A stretch of DNA of 64,000 nucleotides. Origin: Emiliania huxleyi CCMP1516. Its lineage: Eukaryota; Haptophyta; Isochrysidales; Noelaerhabdaceae. A program made the translations under genes and the position numbers. The notes under the pieces are model-generated. The model was not told the origin of the DNA. It saw only the letters and a list, made by a program, of their open reading frames with translations, and made no database searches. Location: positions 376,615-440,614 of the forward strand of contig NW_005196163.1 of NCBI RefSeq assembly GCF_000372725.1. Reading direction: 5' to 3'. Below are positions 9,807 to 17,970 of the stretch, one piece after another; within the stretch, counting starts at the first letter, position 1; every line of letters starts with the position of its first letter.

Positions 9807-11431
9807 AGCACACCACAGCGACCACTGATTCGAGCGCAAAGGTGACGCTCGCGCTAGACGCGCTCGTGCTGCTCAACGTCGCGCTAATCACTTGGGAGGG
9901 CAGCCTCGCCGCGCCGCCGGCCACGAATGCCTCCACCCCCGCCTTCGAGCCCGGCTCGGGCGAAGAGCTCGCCCACGCGCACTACCGGACGGGCCCCGCC
10001 GCCGGCGGCTGGGGCGACGGCTTTCGTGACGCGGCGCCGCGGCGGGAGCGGGCGAGCCGTGCGGCGGAGTGCTGCCCTCTGCGAGCGGACGGCGTCCGCT
10101 TCACAGCGCCGGGGCGTGTGGTTAGGTGAGTTGCGCGACGCAGCTCGCCGTGCAGCTGCCCTTCACGCTCCTCTGGAGCGGCGAGGCGCATACACGTACG
10201 AGCACATATGGGCACAGGACACACGCCACACGCTTCTCCGACATGCCACGTGCCATTCTACACCCACACCGCCGCAGAGCTGCCTAGCTGGCGGGTGCAT
10301 TCACAGCGAGCCCGCGGGTTCGGAGACCCAATCAGACAGCACTCTCCACAGCAAAAGAGCAGGCGTGCCGCTGTGAGCATCGCTGAGCAGCACCCTCTCC
10401 TCCGGGCCGTATAGACGTGCGTCAAGCTGTGGGCTTTCTCGCGAGGCACGCTCCTCTCGGTGGTGCTGCGCGGCTGGAATCTGTTCGACGCGGCGCTGTC
10501 CGCCTCGGGCATCGTGCTCATGCTCACCGTGCTGGTGCGGAGGTGCGACCCCGTCGCCGGCGTACCGCAGGCGCTGAGGGCGCTGCTGCTGCTGCGGCTG
10601 CTGCGGCTGCTGCGCCTCCTCGCCCTCTCGCCGCGCTTCCGCTTGCTGCTCGAGGCGGTGCGAGCGACGGCGCGGGCGACGCTGCACTTCCTCTGGCTGC
10701 TCTTCATCGTCCTCTTCTTCTTCGCCGCCGTCGGCCTCGAGGTCTTTGGCGGTAAGTGGTTCGAGGGTGCGGTTTGTCTGGAGGGGAGCAGCTACAGCCG
10801 GCTCGGCTACCACGCGCTCAACTTCAACGACCTGCCGTCCGCTCTCGTCACCTGCTGGGTGCTCACCAACGGCAACAACTTCAACGTCTTCATGGGCGCC
10901 GCGTACGCCTGCGCGCCGCACGCCGCGGCCACGGCCTTCTTCGGCAGCTTCTACGTGGCAGTCTTCTTCCTTGTGACGAACCTGCTCACCTCCTTCATCC
11001 TCCAGTCCGTCGTCACCACGTTCGACGCCGCCGACGCGCGCGCGACCGGCAGCCGCGCGGGGCCGGCGCTGCCGCGCGGGTGGAGCCGCCGCGGACCCGT
11101 CGCCTCGGCGTTCCCTGTAGGCAGCGCGTGGACCGGCGCCGCGAGCGAGCTGTCTGCGGCGCCGTGGCAAGCCGAGGAGGCGGACCTGAGCGTCGCGGAG
11201 CGGTTTGCGCGCGCGTGCGAGGAGCGTCTCAGCGCCGAGGGCAGCCAGGACTCGGTCACGGTGCGCTCGGACCAGGCCGATGGGTACGCTGCGCTGGTGG
11301 GTGCTTTTGGGGGGGCAGGCGCCGAGCGGCCTCGCGGCGGCGCCGGCTGCGACGTTAGCCGTTCCGCGTGCCGCAGCGAGGCGGCGGCAGCGCAGGCGCA
11401 GACGGTCCTCCGGCAGTACACCAGCGGGTAG
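8124..11431 (+). CDS. Two-pore cation channel (TPC family)
   Basis: This is a two-domain voltage-gated-like channel of endolysosomal or vacuolar type. Exon 1 (8124-9001) encodes domain I: S1 near residues 63-80, an Arg-bearing S4 near 181-195, and the TPC filter helix LLLTTTNFPDV near 253-263. Exon 2 starts at 9282 and completes S6 (GLALMLALLYRAYERHM) once a 280-nt introner is removed. It then carries a linker with an EF-hand-like loop (LDARKRGFLDPAEF) and ends at 9672 before a GA-repeat intron. Exon 3 starts at 9842 (TLALDALVLLNV, IIS1). The exon from 10415 holds IIS2-S6, with an R-rich S4 (ALRALLLLRLLRLLRLL), filter II around TNGNNFNVFM and S6 LVTNLLTSFILQ. One or more S2 exons between 9842 and 10415 are not fixed. 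Intracellular cation release is the known family role. Confidence 0.85.
9002..9281 (+). mobile_element. Family A introner acting as intron 1 of the TPC gene
   Basis: The intron begins at the GC of GCTCGCCC and ends in CAG, directly before a second GCTCGCCC, so the 8-bp target duplication supplies the 5' splice site. Inside are CTAGAAGCGGAAT (twice), a CTCCCCGTAT minisatellite, TCTCCCAACCAGC, CACGCGGTGCTCTGAA and CCGCCCCGAGG, the family A landmarks. The second CTAGAAGCGG start suggests one element inserted beside or into another. Removing it restores the conserved S6 helix without loss or gain. Confidence 0.8.
9675..9803. repeat. GA dinucleotide tract in TPC intron 2
   Basis: An almost pure GA repeat of about 130 bp fills the intron between exons ending at 9672 and starting at 9842. 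Frames through it give artefactual Arg-Glu or Leu-Ser repeats. Confidence 0.9.
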
Positions 11432-11756
11432 TCGTCTCGGGGGTGTCTCTCGCGCCGTCTCAGCATACTCTCTAACGTATCTACACTCCAAGGTGTGTGA
11501 GATTGTGTGTGCACTGACCAATGTTATGTAGAGCCGTGAGAGAGGTAGCTAAGAGCAGAGAGAGTCGCAGTTTCTGCGCCCGAGTCGCGACATGCAACAA
11601 CCTCCCCCCGCGAGTACATTTGACACACGAGATGTTGAGAGAGGTGCAAAAGTAGTGCGAAAACTGAGCTGCGCTCGGGTCGGGCTCGGGGGCGAAATGC
11701 TCGACACCCGAAACCAACTATATTGTGGCTGGGTCCTGGGACCCCGTCTGCACGAC
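11432..11756. other. Convergent intergenic stretch
   Basis: It lies between the stop codons of the TPC gene (+) and the SLC1 fragment (-). No element was recognised; it presumably holds both 3' UTRs. Confidence 0.5.
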
Positions 11757-12359
11757 TCAGTCCGCCCCATCCACGTCGTCAACGCGTTTCGACGCCTCTG
11801 CCACCGTATTTTCCGCGCGGGAGACTTGCGCCTCCGCTGCTAAGTGCTGGCTCAACCGCACCGAGCGCTCCACCGCCTTTCGATAGCGGTGATTGATGAT
11901 CACGCAGGCGAGGCTGTCGCCGGTGACGTTGGTGATCGTCTCGAGCCGGTCGGGGATCCACTTTGGACGGCGGACAAGCAGGGTAGGTCAGGCGGAAGGA
12001 GGAGGAGCTGGGATGGGGGGGGCAAGGGCTCGCCTCGATGGCGATGATGAAGCCAAAGGCCCAGCCCACTGGCACGCCGACCGTGTTGAGGATGAGAGTG
12101 AGCAGCACCAGGCCTGCGTTTGGTATCGGGGCCGCCCCAATGGACATGAGCGTCGAGATGAGCGCGGTGGTGAACAAATCGGCCGGGCTCGGGTTGGTCC
12201 ACGTTCCCTGTGCAAGAGCCACAAAGAAGACTCTGCACGGGAAACCAATAGCGGAGCCGTCCATGTTGATGGTGGCGCCGAGCGGCAAGACGAAACGGGC
12301 GATCGCCGGATGAACGTTGTTACTATCGATCGCGCATTTGGTGGTAACCGGGAGCGTGC
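11757..12359 (-). pseudogene. SLC1-type (dicarboxylate/glutamate:cation symporter) C-terminal fragment
   Basis: Two exons, 12359-12034 and 11960-11757, join through a GC-AG intron (GAG/GCGAGC to AAAG). The product, about 175 residues, matches the core of the DAACS/SLC1 fold: TLPVTTKCA, FVLPLGATINMDG (the transport-site NMDG motif), a GLVLLTLILNTVGVPV helix, and WIPDRLETITNVTGDSLAC. It ends in a charged tail at TGA 11757-11759. Family members are about 400-500 residues; the N-terminal half, including the earlier transmembrane helices, is absent. Immediately upstream on this strand lies the antisense of a lipoxygenase-like coding region, not SLC1 exons. This is a 5'-truncated gene, a pseudogene, or an assembly join. 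Family call is strong, integrity is not. Confidence 0.7.
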
Positions 12360-12439
12360 CTGCGGCGCGGAGGCGATTTGGGAGCGGCGTGCGGCGAGCA
12401 TGCACGTGCTCATCGCAGCCACACCTGCGGAGGAGGAGC

Positions 12440-13361
12440 AACGCCATCGCAAATCACATCCTGATCTCCCGCGGCACACTCGGCCCGCGCAACTTTGCCT
12501 TTACCGACCAAGGGCTCCGGGAGGCGTGGCAGGCGGTGCCCTCTGTGATGGTCGACGGTGCCGAGCTGCGAGGCAAGGTGGGCGACGCTGAGCTACTGCG
12601 CCTCATCTTCAACATCCCCGACTACTTCGCGAGGAGGACCGACGAATTGGGCGTGCGGCTGCCGTACTACGAGCAGGGCGAGGCCTACTGGAATGTGGTG
12701 CGACGCATGGTCGCTGACTACTTTGACATCTGGTACCCCGCCCTCGAGACGGTCTGTGCGGACACGGAGCTGCGTGACTGGCTCGAAGCCCTCGTGGGCG
12801 GACTCGTCCACACCGCGGCGCTGAAGCACGTGGTTGGAGAGCTGCCTCCCGTGGAGCTGCGCGATCTTGCGATCGATGCTGTGGCGCGGCTCGTCTTTGA
12901 GGTGACGGCGCACCACGAGCACTATGGGAGCGTTGGCGTCTACGCCCAGGACGTGCGCTTCTGCTCCTTTGCATGGCCCGTCGGCGAACAGTGCGGCACG
13001 AAGATCACGGCCGTGACGCAGGCGCACGCCTGGCCAGGCCAGCACCCAGGGCTCGCAACCATCCTCACGAGTAACCCCTGCATAGGCGACGCTGATGTCA
13101 GCAACCTCGTTCCCAATGCCGCCGCTGCTCGACCCGATACCCGGGTACGACGAGTTCTCGCTCACCAAGTTCCTAACCGCCCCCTCGGCGAACGATGAGG
13201 CACGACTATCAGAGGCGTGCCATCGATACTATGAATCGACCTTGTCGCTGGTGCAGATGTGCGAGGAGTACGTGGGGCAAGCCAGCAGCCGCAGCTTTCC
13301 GTGGAACTGCGGCCTCTGGATGTTCAATCCGAGATATTTCGAGTCATCAGTCAGCGTATAG
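12440..13361 (+). pseudogene. Lipoxygenase-like C-terminal fragment
   Basis: The frame contains segments in lipoxygenase order: ANHILISRGTLGPRNFAF, IPDYFARRTDELGVRLPYYE, an ADYFDIWYP...ADTELRDW block, and HHEHYGSVGVYAQD where the second iron-ligand helix should be. A frame change near 13072-13101 leads to a last part ending NPRYFESSVSV at 13361. Lipoxygenases normally end in Ile (an iron ligand); here it is Val, and the expected Asn four residues after the second-helix His is not present, so catalysis is doubtful. The N-terminal half with the first HxxxxH pair is missing. The frame change would need a 31-nt intron, which is too short to trust, so an indel is possible. It meets the SLC1 fragment head to head at about 12.36-12.44 kb. 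Confidence 0.5.
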
Positions 13362-13719
13362 GTATGTGTAGGTAGAACGGGGGGTCGCAGGACACAGCGC
13401 GGGGTTCGGAGAGGTTGTTGGTCTCTTATAGAAGAGGAGCGCGCGCAAGTGGGTGCTGGGCATCTGTGTGAGCTCTGAAGGCGTAGACAAGCGCTTGCGC
13501 GACACCCGGCGAGGACACTGGGCCACCACCACACGCATACACACGGGCGTGCGTTCTCAATAGCATGAGGGCCGACCAAGGAGTTGGGACATGCGCAAGA
13601 GGCCGAGCACCAGAGACCGCCAGTGCGGCTCGCGCCGGGTCAAGCTTGCGCCTCTCCACCAGCCTCCATCCCGACCGCTAGCGCTCTGTCGCGGACGAGC
13701 GCGGACGGGGCAAGTGGCT
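13362..13719. other. Convergent intergenic stretch, no gene seen
   Basis: Short frames only, between the lipoxygenase-like stop and the cysteine dioxygenase stop. No repeat family was recognised. Confidence 0.4.
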
Positions 13720-15213
13720 TCAGATGTTGGAGTTGTCCTTCCAGTGATTCCAGCCCTCTGCAACCTGCCCTTCCGGCATGGCAGCGGCGGGCGACTCTGC
13801 CAGATGCACGACATCGTCCGAGCACTCGTCGTAGAGCTGCACCGACGTCCACCCGGGCGCGTAGACGTGGATCGAGACGGCGCCAGAGGTGGGCGATGGA
13901 TTCTGAACCTGAGACGACGGATCGGCGCGAAGCGTGAGCCGCCGCCGAAAGCTCGATGGGAGAAACTCAGTCGCCGCCGACCTTGTGGACGCCAAAGTCG
14001 TCGTTGATATACGCGTCGGCGCCGGCAGGCAACGACCGCGCTGTCCCCTCACGCACCGCAGGCTTGCTGCCATGTCGAGAGATCTGTTCGTACGTGGTCT
14101 CGACCAGGCTCCCCCGCAGCACTTTCATGAAGCAGTTCGAGCGCATGCCACTGTGCACGTCCTGTGAAGGGGGGGGATGGGCTCGTGGCGGGCGACTGCC
14201 GTTAGCAGTGCCCAACATTTCCACCGCTGCGCTAGGCAGGCACCGAGTGTCCGTGCACAGGCGACGACGCGCCTGCGTCCCAGCACAGCACCTGAGGCGG
14301 GGGCAGAGGGCGCTCGGCAATGCGTCGAAACTCAACACACGCGCTTCGCCGACTGACTGCTCACCATGGCCTCAAAGCCATCGCCCTTCAGCACGCTGTT
14401 GCGAGTGTACCTACCCTCCTCCCACGTGCAGTGCCGCTCGAGCGCCTGCGGCGATTCGGACGGCCACGCGCGGCGGTGCGTGAGTTCGGTCCGCTTGGCA
14501 TATTGCAAATGCGGGGGAAACCAGGAGGGAAGAGCGCAGGCACCCACCCCTCCCGCACCCGGGGCTCGGGCGCATGCCTCCATGAGTGCGGCCGCGTCGG
14601 CCTGCTTCAGACAGTCGGCGGCAGGGTGCTGCGGCGACACCTCGGCCGTCCGGGCAAAGGCGGCAGTCAGCGCGGCAGACAGCTGCTCCCACTCGCGCCG
14701 TCTTGGCATCGCCGGCTGGTCCTCAAAGGCGCGGGACCAATCCTCGGCGTAATCGCGCGCGTTCCGGCGCATGACCTCGCCCGTGACGATGGCCTCGAGT
14801 TCTTTGGCGCCCCCCTCGCCGATCACCATGCTGTCGGGCGGCACCACCGCCTCACAGCCCACATTGACAAACCGGTGCAAGGTCTCCGCAGCACTGTCAG
14901 CGGCTTGCGCCTCACCGCAGCTGGCGACGGGAGAGGGCGCGGCCCGGCCAGTATTGAAGTCGCTGGTGGAGAAGTCCTCTGCGAACGTCTTTGCGTTCCA
15001 GGCAGCCCGCTCCTTCTCGACTGTCGCCTCGAGTTCGGCCAGCTCCTCCGCGCTGACTGCAGGCTTGCGGGCGGCAGTCTCCAGCCATCCGTCCGGCGCC
15101 GGCGCGGCACTCAGCATGCGCGCGCCGCCCAGGCCGCGCGGGCCATCGACGCCGACCGCCAGAGGCCTGCCGGCCAGCAGCACGCCGCACGCGACGGTTG
15201 CCGCGCTCAACAT
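13720..15213 (-). CDS. Cysteine dioxygenase with leader and long N-terminal extension
   Basis: Exons 15213-14365, 14291-14244, 14161-13982 and 13908-13720 splice by GT-AG in phase to about 421 residues. The last roughly 190 match cysteine dioxygenase (Cys plus O2 to cysteine sulfinate). The marks are EGRYTRNSVL, the HxH iron ligands in SSPVHGHSD, SNCFMKVLRG (cross-link Cys), YINDDFGVHKV (third His ligand) and SIHVYAPG (cross-link Tyr). All iron ligands and the Cys-Tyr pair are therefore present. The typical enzyme is about 200 residues; here about 220 precede it, starting with a hydrophobic leader (MLSAATVACGVLLAG) and continuing with an Ala/Glu-rich helical region of no known family. A small extra intron may exist near 14.4-14.5 kb, where the extension is low in conservation. 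The leader implies secretory or plastid routing, unusual for this cytosolic enzyme. Confidence 0.82.
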
Positions 15214-15948
15214 TGGCACTAAGCCGGGCGCTCCGTGTGTGGGGACTTGAGCTGCGTTGTTGATTTCTTTTTAGGCCAGTCCGCGCCAGTCCGCGCCCTT
15301 GTCGTGCCAGTGTGCTGTGAGAGAGGCTTGTATCTTAAGAATTCTTTTTAGGTATGTTGTTCTCGAGGTTCTCGAGGTTGATATCCTTTTGGCCGCGTTG
15401 GGTAGCGAGTATGTGAGTAATAGGGAGCCTGGCGATGGACGCCACCGCGACCCCTCGTGGCACCTCTCTCGCCGTCGGCGAGCTGGGGGCTCGCGGACGG
15501 CTCCCTTGAGGAGGGTGCCGGCATAGGCGAGCGTGCCGGCGCCCGCCTCGATGTTGTTGCGCTTGAGCCACTTTGCGGCTTCTTCAGAAGCGGCTTTTGC
15601 GATGACTGCGACATCTTTGGCGGGGACCTCCCCGAGGCTCCCCGCCAGCGAGTCGCCGGCCATATCTGGGATAGCGTGAAGGGACTCCCCCAAAGTGCTG
15701 GTCGTGACCAGTTGACGCTGCCACGTCCGGCCGTGCCCCGCGGGGGCGCGGTCGGCACCAGAAGGGGGTTGATACGTTCTCTAGAGACGACGTAGTCGTG
15801 GACGGCCGCAATCACAGTGGACGGACACGACAAGACGAGTGTGAAAGCACGGAGGCAACAAAACACACTAGGGTTCGGGAGAAGGCTAGGGTTAGGGAGA
15901 GAGTGCCTGACGGGCTTCGGCCCGACGCACCTGCCCAGGCCCAGGTGG
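15214..15948. other. Repeat-rich region with a possible minus-strand exon (15500-15720)
   Basis: On the minus strand about 65 residues look protein-like (SLHAIPDMAGDSLAGSLGE, then SEEAAKWLKRNN) but run straight into a dispersed repeat at 15424-15505 that recurs inverted at 16270-16370 and 17063-17163. The motif CCTTTTGGCCGCGTTGGGTA (15383-15402) also recurs near 48590. No family is recognised; it could be an exon of a broken gene or part of a mobile element. Confidence 0.3.
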
Positions 15949-16017
15949 CGAGCCTGTCGAGGACTGGGGCTCCACTCGAGGTCATGTTCATAGATTCCAA
16001 AGCATTGTTAATAGCAA
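15949..16017 (+). repeat. Direct repeat A, first copy (second at 16399-16467)
   Basis: The segment beginning GAGCCTGTCGAGGACTGGGG and ending at TTAATAGCAA appears twice in the same orientation with near identity. The second copy begins exactly where the 248-bp repeat copy 1 ends, so the two repeats form one larger duplicated block. Confidence 0.75.
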
Positions 16018-16151
16018 AGGGGGGAAAAGGTACCCTCGACCCTCACGCCTGCAACCCTCGCGCGGCAGCACACCACTGCTCCGCACGGGACACCGTTGCA
16101 GGACCAACCCCAAAACGCGACAGCGCACACAAAATAGGGAGGGTGGGTGGG

Positions 16152-16399
16152 GAAGCAAGACAGGCCGTGTGGGGTGTGGGTGTCACGAGGACAGACGTCC
16201 ACGAAGACGGTGGACGGACGCAAACTCCTTATCCAATTCACACTCACGGCTGTCCTACTGGTCATATAGAAAGTCGGCCGTCCGCGAGCCCCCAGCTCGC
16301 CGACGGCGAGAGAGATGCCACGAGGGGTCGCGGTGGCGTCCATCGCCAGGCTCCCTAGCTCAACCGACGACCCTTCGGGATCGACGGCCGATCGTCATG
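16152..16399 (+). repeat. 248-bp direct repeat, copy 1
   Basis: It matches 16945-17192 at a constant offset of 793 bp with no differences seen by eye, so the duplication is recent. It contains the inverted copy of the 15424-15505 sequence. Confidence 0.9.
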
Positions 16400-16456
16400 A
16401 GCCTGTCGAGGACTGGGGCTCCACTCGAGGTCATGTTCATAGATTCCAAAGCATTG

Positions 16457-16951
16457 TTAATAGCAATGGGCGGCCCCAAGCCACCACGCTCGGAGGGTTG
16501 CCTGCAGATGGGGCGGCAGCGTGTCCCTGCCTACGGCCCTCGCAAAGTACGGCGAGAAGACGTCGACTACGCTCGCGTCGCCGAGCATGTTCTCCTGCAA
16601 ATGCGCGGCGCTCGTCGCGTCACCAACCATAGCCTCGGCGACAACAGCGAGCTGTTCGTCTCCAAATGCTGTGACAAGGGACTTCCCGCCCCGCTTTGCC
16701 TCGAGGATCTCGAAGATGCGCGCGACCTCCGTCTCAGCCCCCGCGGCCACCCCGCCGTCCCCGGACGGCGAAACCTCTGCCAGAACCATGCCGTAAGCGC
16801 TGCCCGTCGGGCCGCCCGCCTCTCCTGGCGACGGCGTGGCCCTGAGCGGCGCTGCTGCAGCCCTGAGCGCAGCCCGCACGTCGCGGTATGGATATGGCAA
16901 GATCGTCCCGGATGCTCTAACGAGAGGCTGATACCGGTACGACAGAAGCAA
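16457..16951 (-). CDS. Uncharacterised open frame between 248-bp direct repeats
   Basis: A frame of 164 codons with protein-like composition: ILPYPYRDVRAALRAAAAPL, then ETEVARIFEILEAKRGGKSL, then VGDATSAAHLQENMLGD and RDTLPPHLQATLRAWW. No family is recognised and the start is uncertain. It lies almost entirely in the segment enclosed by the two identical direct repeats, so it may be cargo of a mobile or duplicated unit, or an exon of a broken host gene. Confidence 0.35.
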   Translation of the reverse strand: MLLSYRYQPLVRASGTILPYPYRDVRAALRAAAAPLRATPSPGEAGGPTGSAYGMVLAEVSPSGDGGVAAGAETEVARIFEILEAKRGGKSLVTAFGDEQLAVVAEAMVGDATSAAHLQENMLGDASVVDVFSPYFARAVGRDTLPPHLQATLRAWWLGAAHCY

Positions 16952-17192
16952 GACAGGCCGTGTGGGGTGTGGGTGTCACGAGGACAGACGTCCACGAAGA
17001 CGGTGGACGGACGCAAACTCCTTATCCAATTCACACTCACGGCTGTCCTACTGGTCATATAGAAAGTCGGCCGTCCGCGAGCCCCCAGCTCGCCGACGGC
17101 GAGAGAGATGCCACGAGGGGTCGCGGTGGCGTCCATCGCCAGGCTCCCTAGCTCAACCGACGACCCTTCGGGATCGACGGCCGATCGTCATG
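16945..17192 (+). repeat. 248-bp direct repeat, copy 2
   Basis: Second copy of the 16152-16399 repeat, same orientation. After it the sequence passes into GGTGGCTTGGAGGGG-type imperfect repeats (17200-17370) with motif CCCAGGCCCAGGTGGCG, also present at 15934. Confidence 0.9.
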
Positions 17193-17389
17193 CACGTGCT
17201 CCAGCCCTCCTCGTGTGGCGAGGGGGGGCATGCAGGTGGCTTGGAGGGGCCGAAGCCACCGTGTTGCCACCTGCCCAGGCCCAGGTGGCGCACGTGCTCC
17301 AGCCCTCCAGGTGTGGCGAGGGGGGCGGGGCAGGTGGCTTGGAGGGGGCCGAAGCCACCTGGCGCCACCCGAGCGTTCACATGGTCACA

Positions 17390-17613
17390 GGCGGCGTTTG
17401 GAATCTACTCCAGATGCTTTTTGCACTGTTTTGCCCATGGCCACAGGCGGCGTAAGCCATCTGCTCCAGGTGCTTTTTGCACTGTTTTGCCCATGTCCAC
17501 AGGCGGCGTAAGCCATCTGCTCCAGGTGCTTTTTGCACTATTTTGCCCATGTCCACAGGCGGCGTAAGCCATCTGCTCCAGGTGCTTTTTGCACTGTTTT
17601 GCTCATGGAGCAA
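17390..17613 (+). repeat. 56-bp tandem repeat, four units
   Basis: GGCGGC anchors recur at 17390, 17446, 17502 and 17558, exactly 56 bp apart. Each unit contains CATCTGCTCCAGGTGC and TTTTTGCACTGTTTTGCCCA with single-base variants. Units abut without spacers. The following 17614-17970 stretch continues as degenerate copies and shows no gene. Confidence 0.9.
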
Positions 17614-17970
17614 GTGGCTAAAGCCACCTGCAATTTTGTGCAAAAGGCTCTAAAATGGCCGAAATCCCTGGTGGCGCACGTGGCGATTGCCACGTGTGCC
17701 TCGGCTAAGAGGCCTCTCCAGGCGAGAGTCAGGTGGCACGACGCGAGGCGTCAGAGGTGGCGTGGAGCCTCCTACCAGAGCCCATCTCTCCCGGCCGCCG
17801 ATCGGCCGATCGCTCTCTTTTTAACATGCCTATCTCTGACAGTGTGACGCCGCGCCGGCCCGCGCCGGGGACACACCGAGAGCGCCCAGTACATGTACAT
17901 GTATGCGCCATGCCGACAATGGTCCCGAGGAGCATAGCCATGCGCCCCATCGCGGGCCCCACGGTCTCGG

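Noticed and set aside
16152..17192. LTR retrotransposon
   Set aside because: The direct repeats lack TG...CA ends, a primer-binding site and any gag/pol coding; the internal frame has no reverse transcriptase or integrase motifs.
17390..17613. CRISPR-like array
   Set aside because: The 56-bp units abut with no unique spacers, no cas genes exist, and the genome is eukaryotic.
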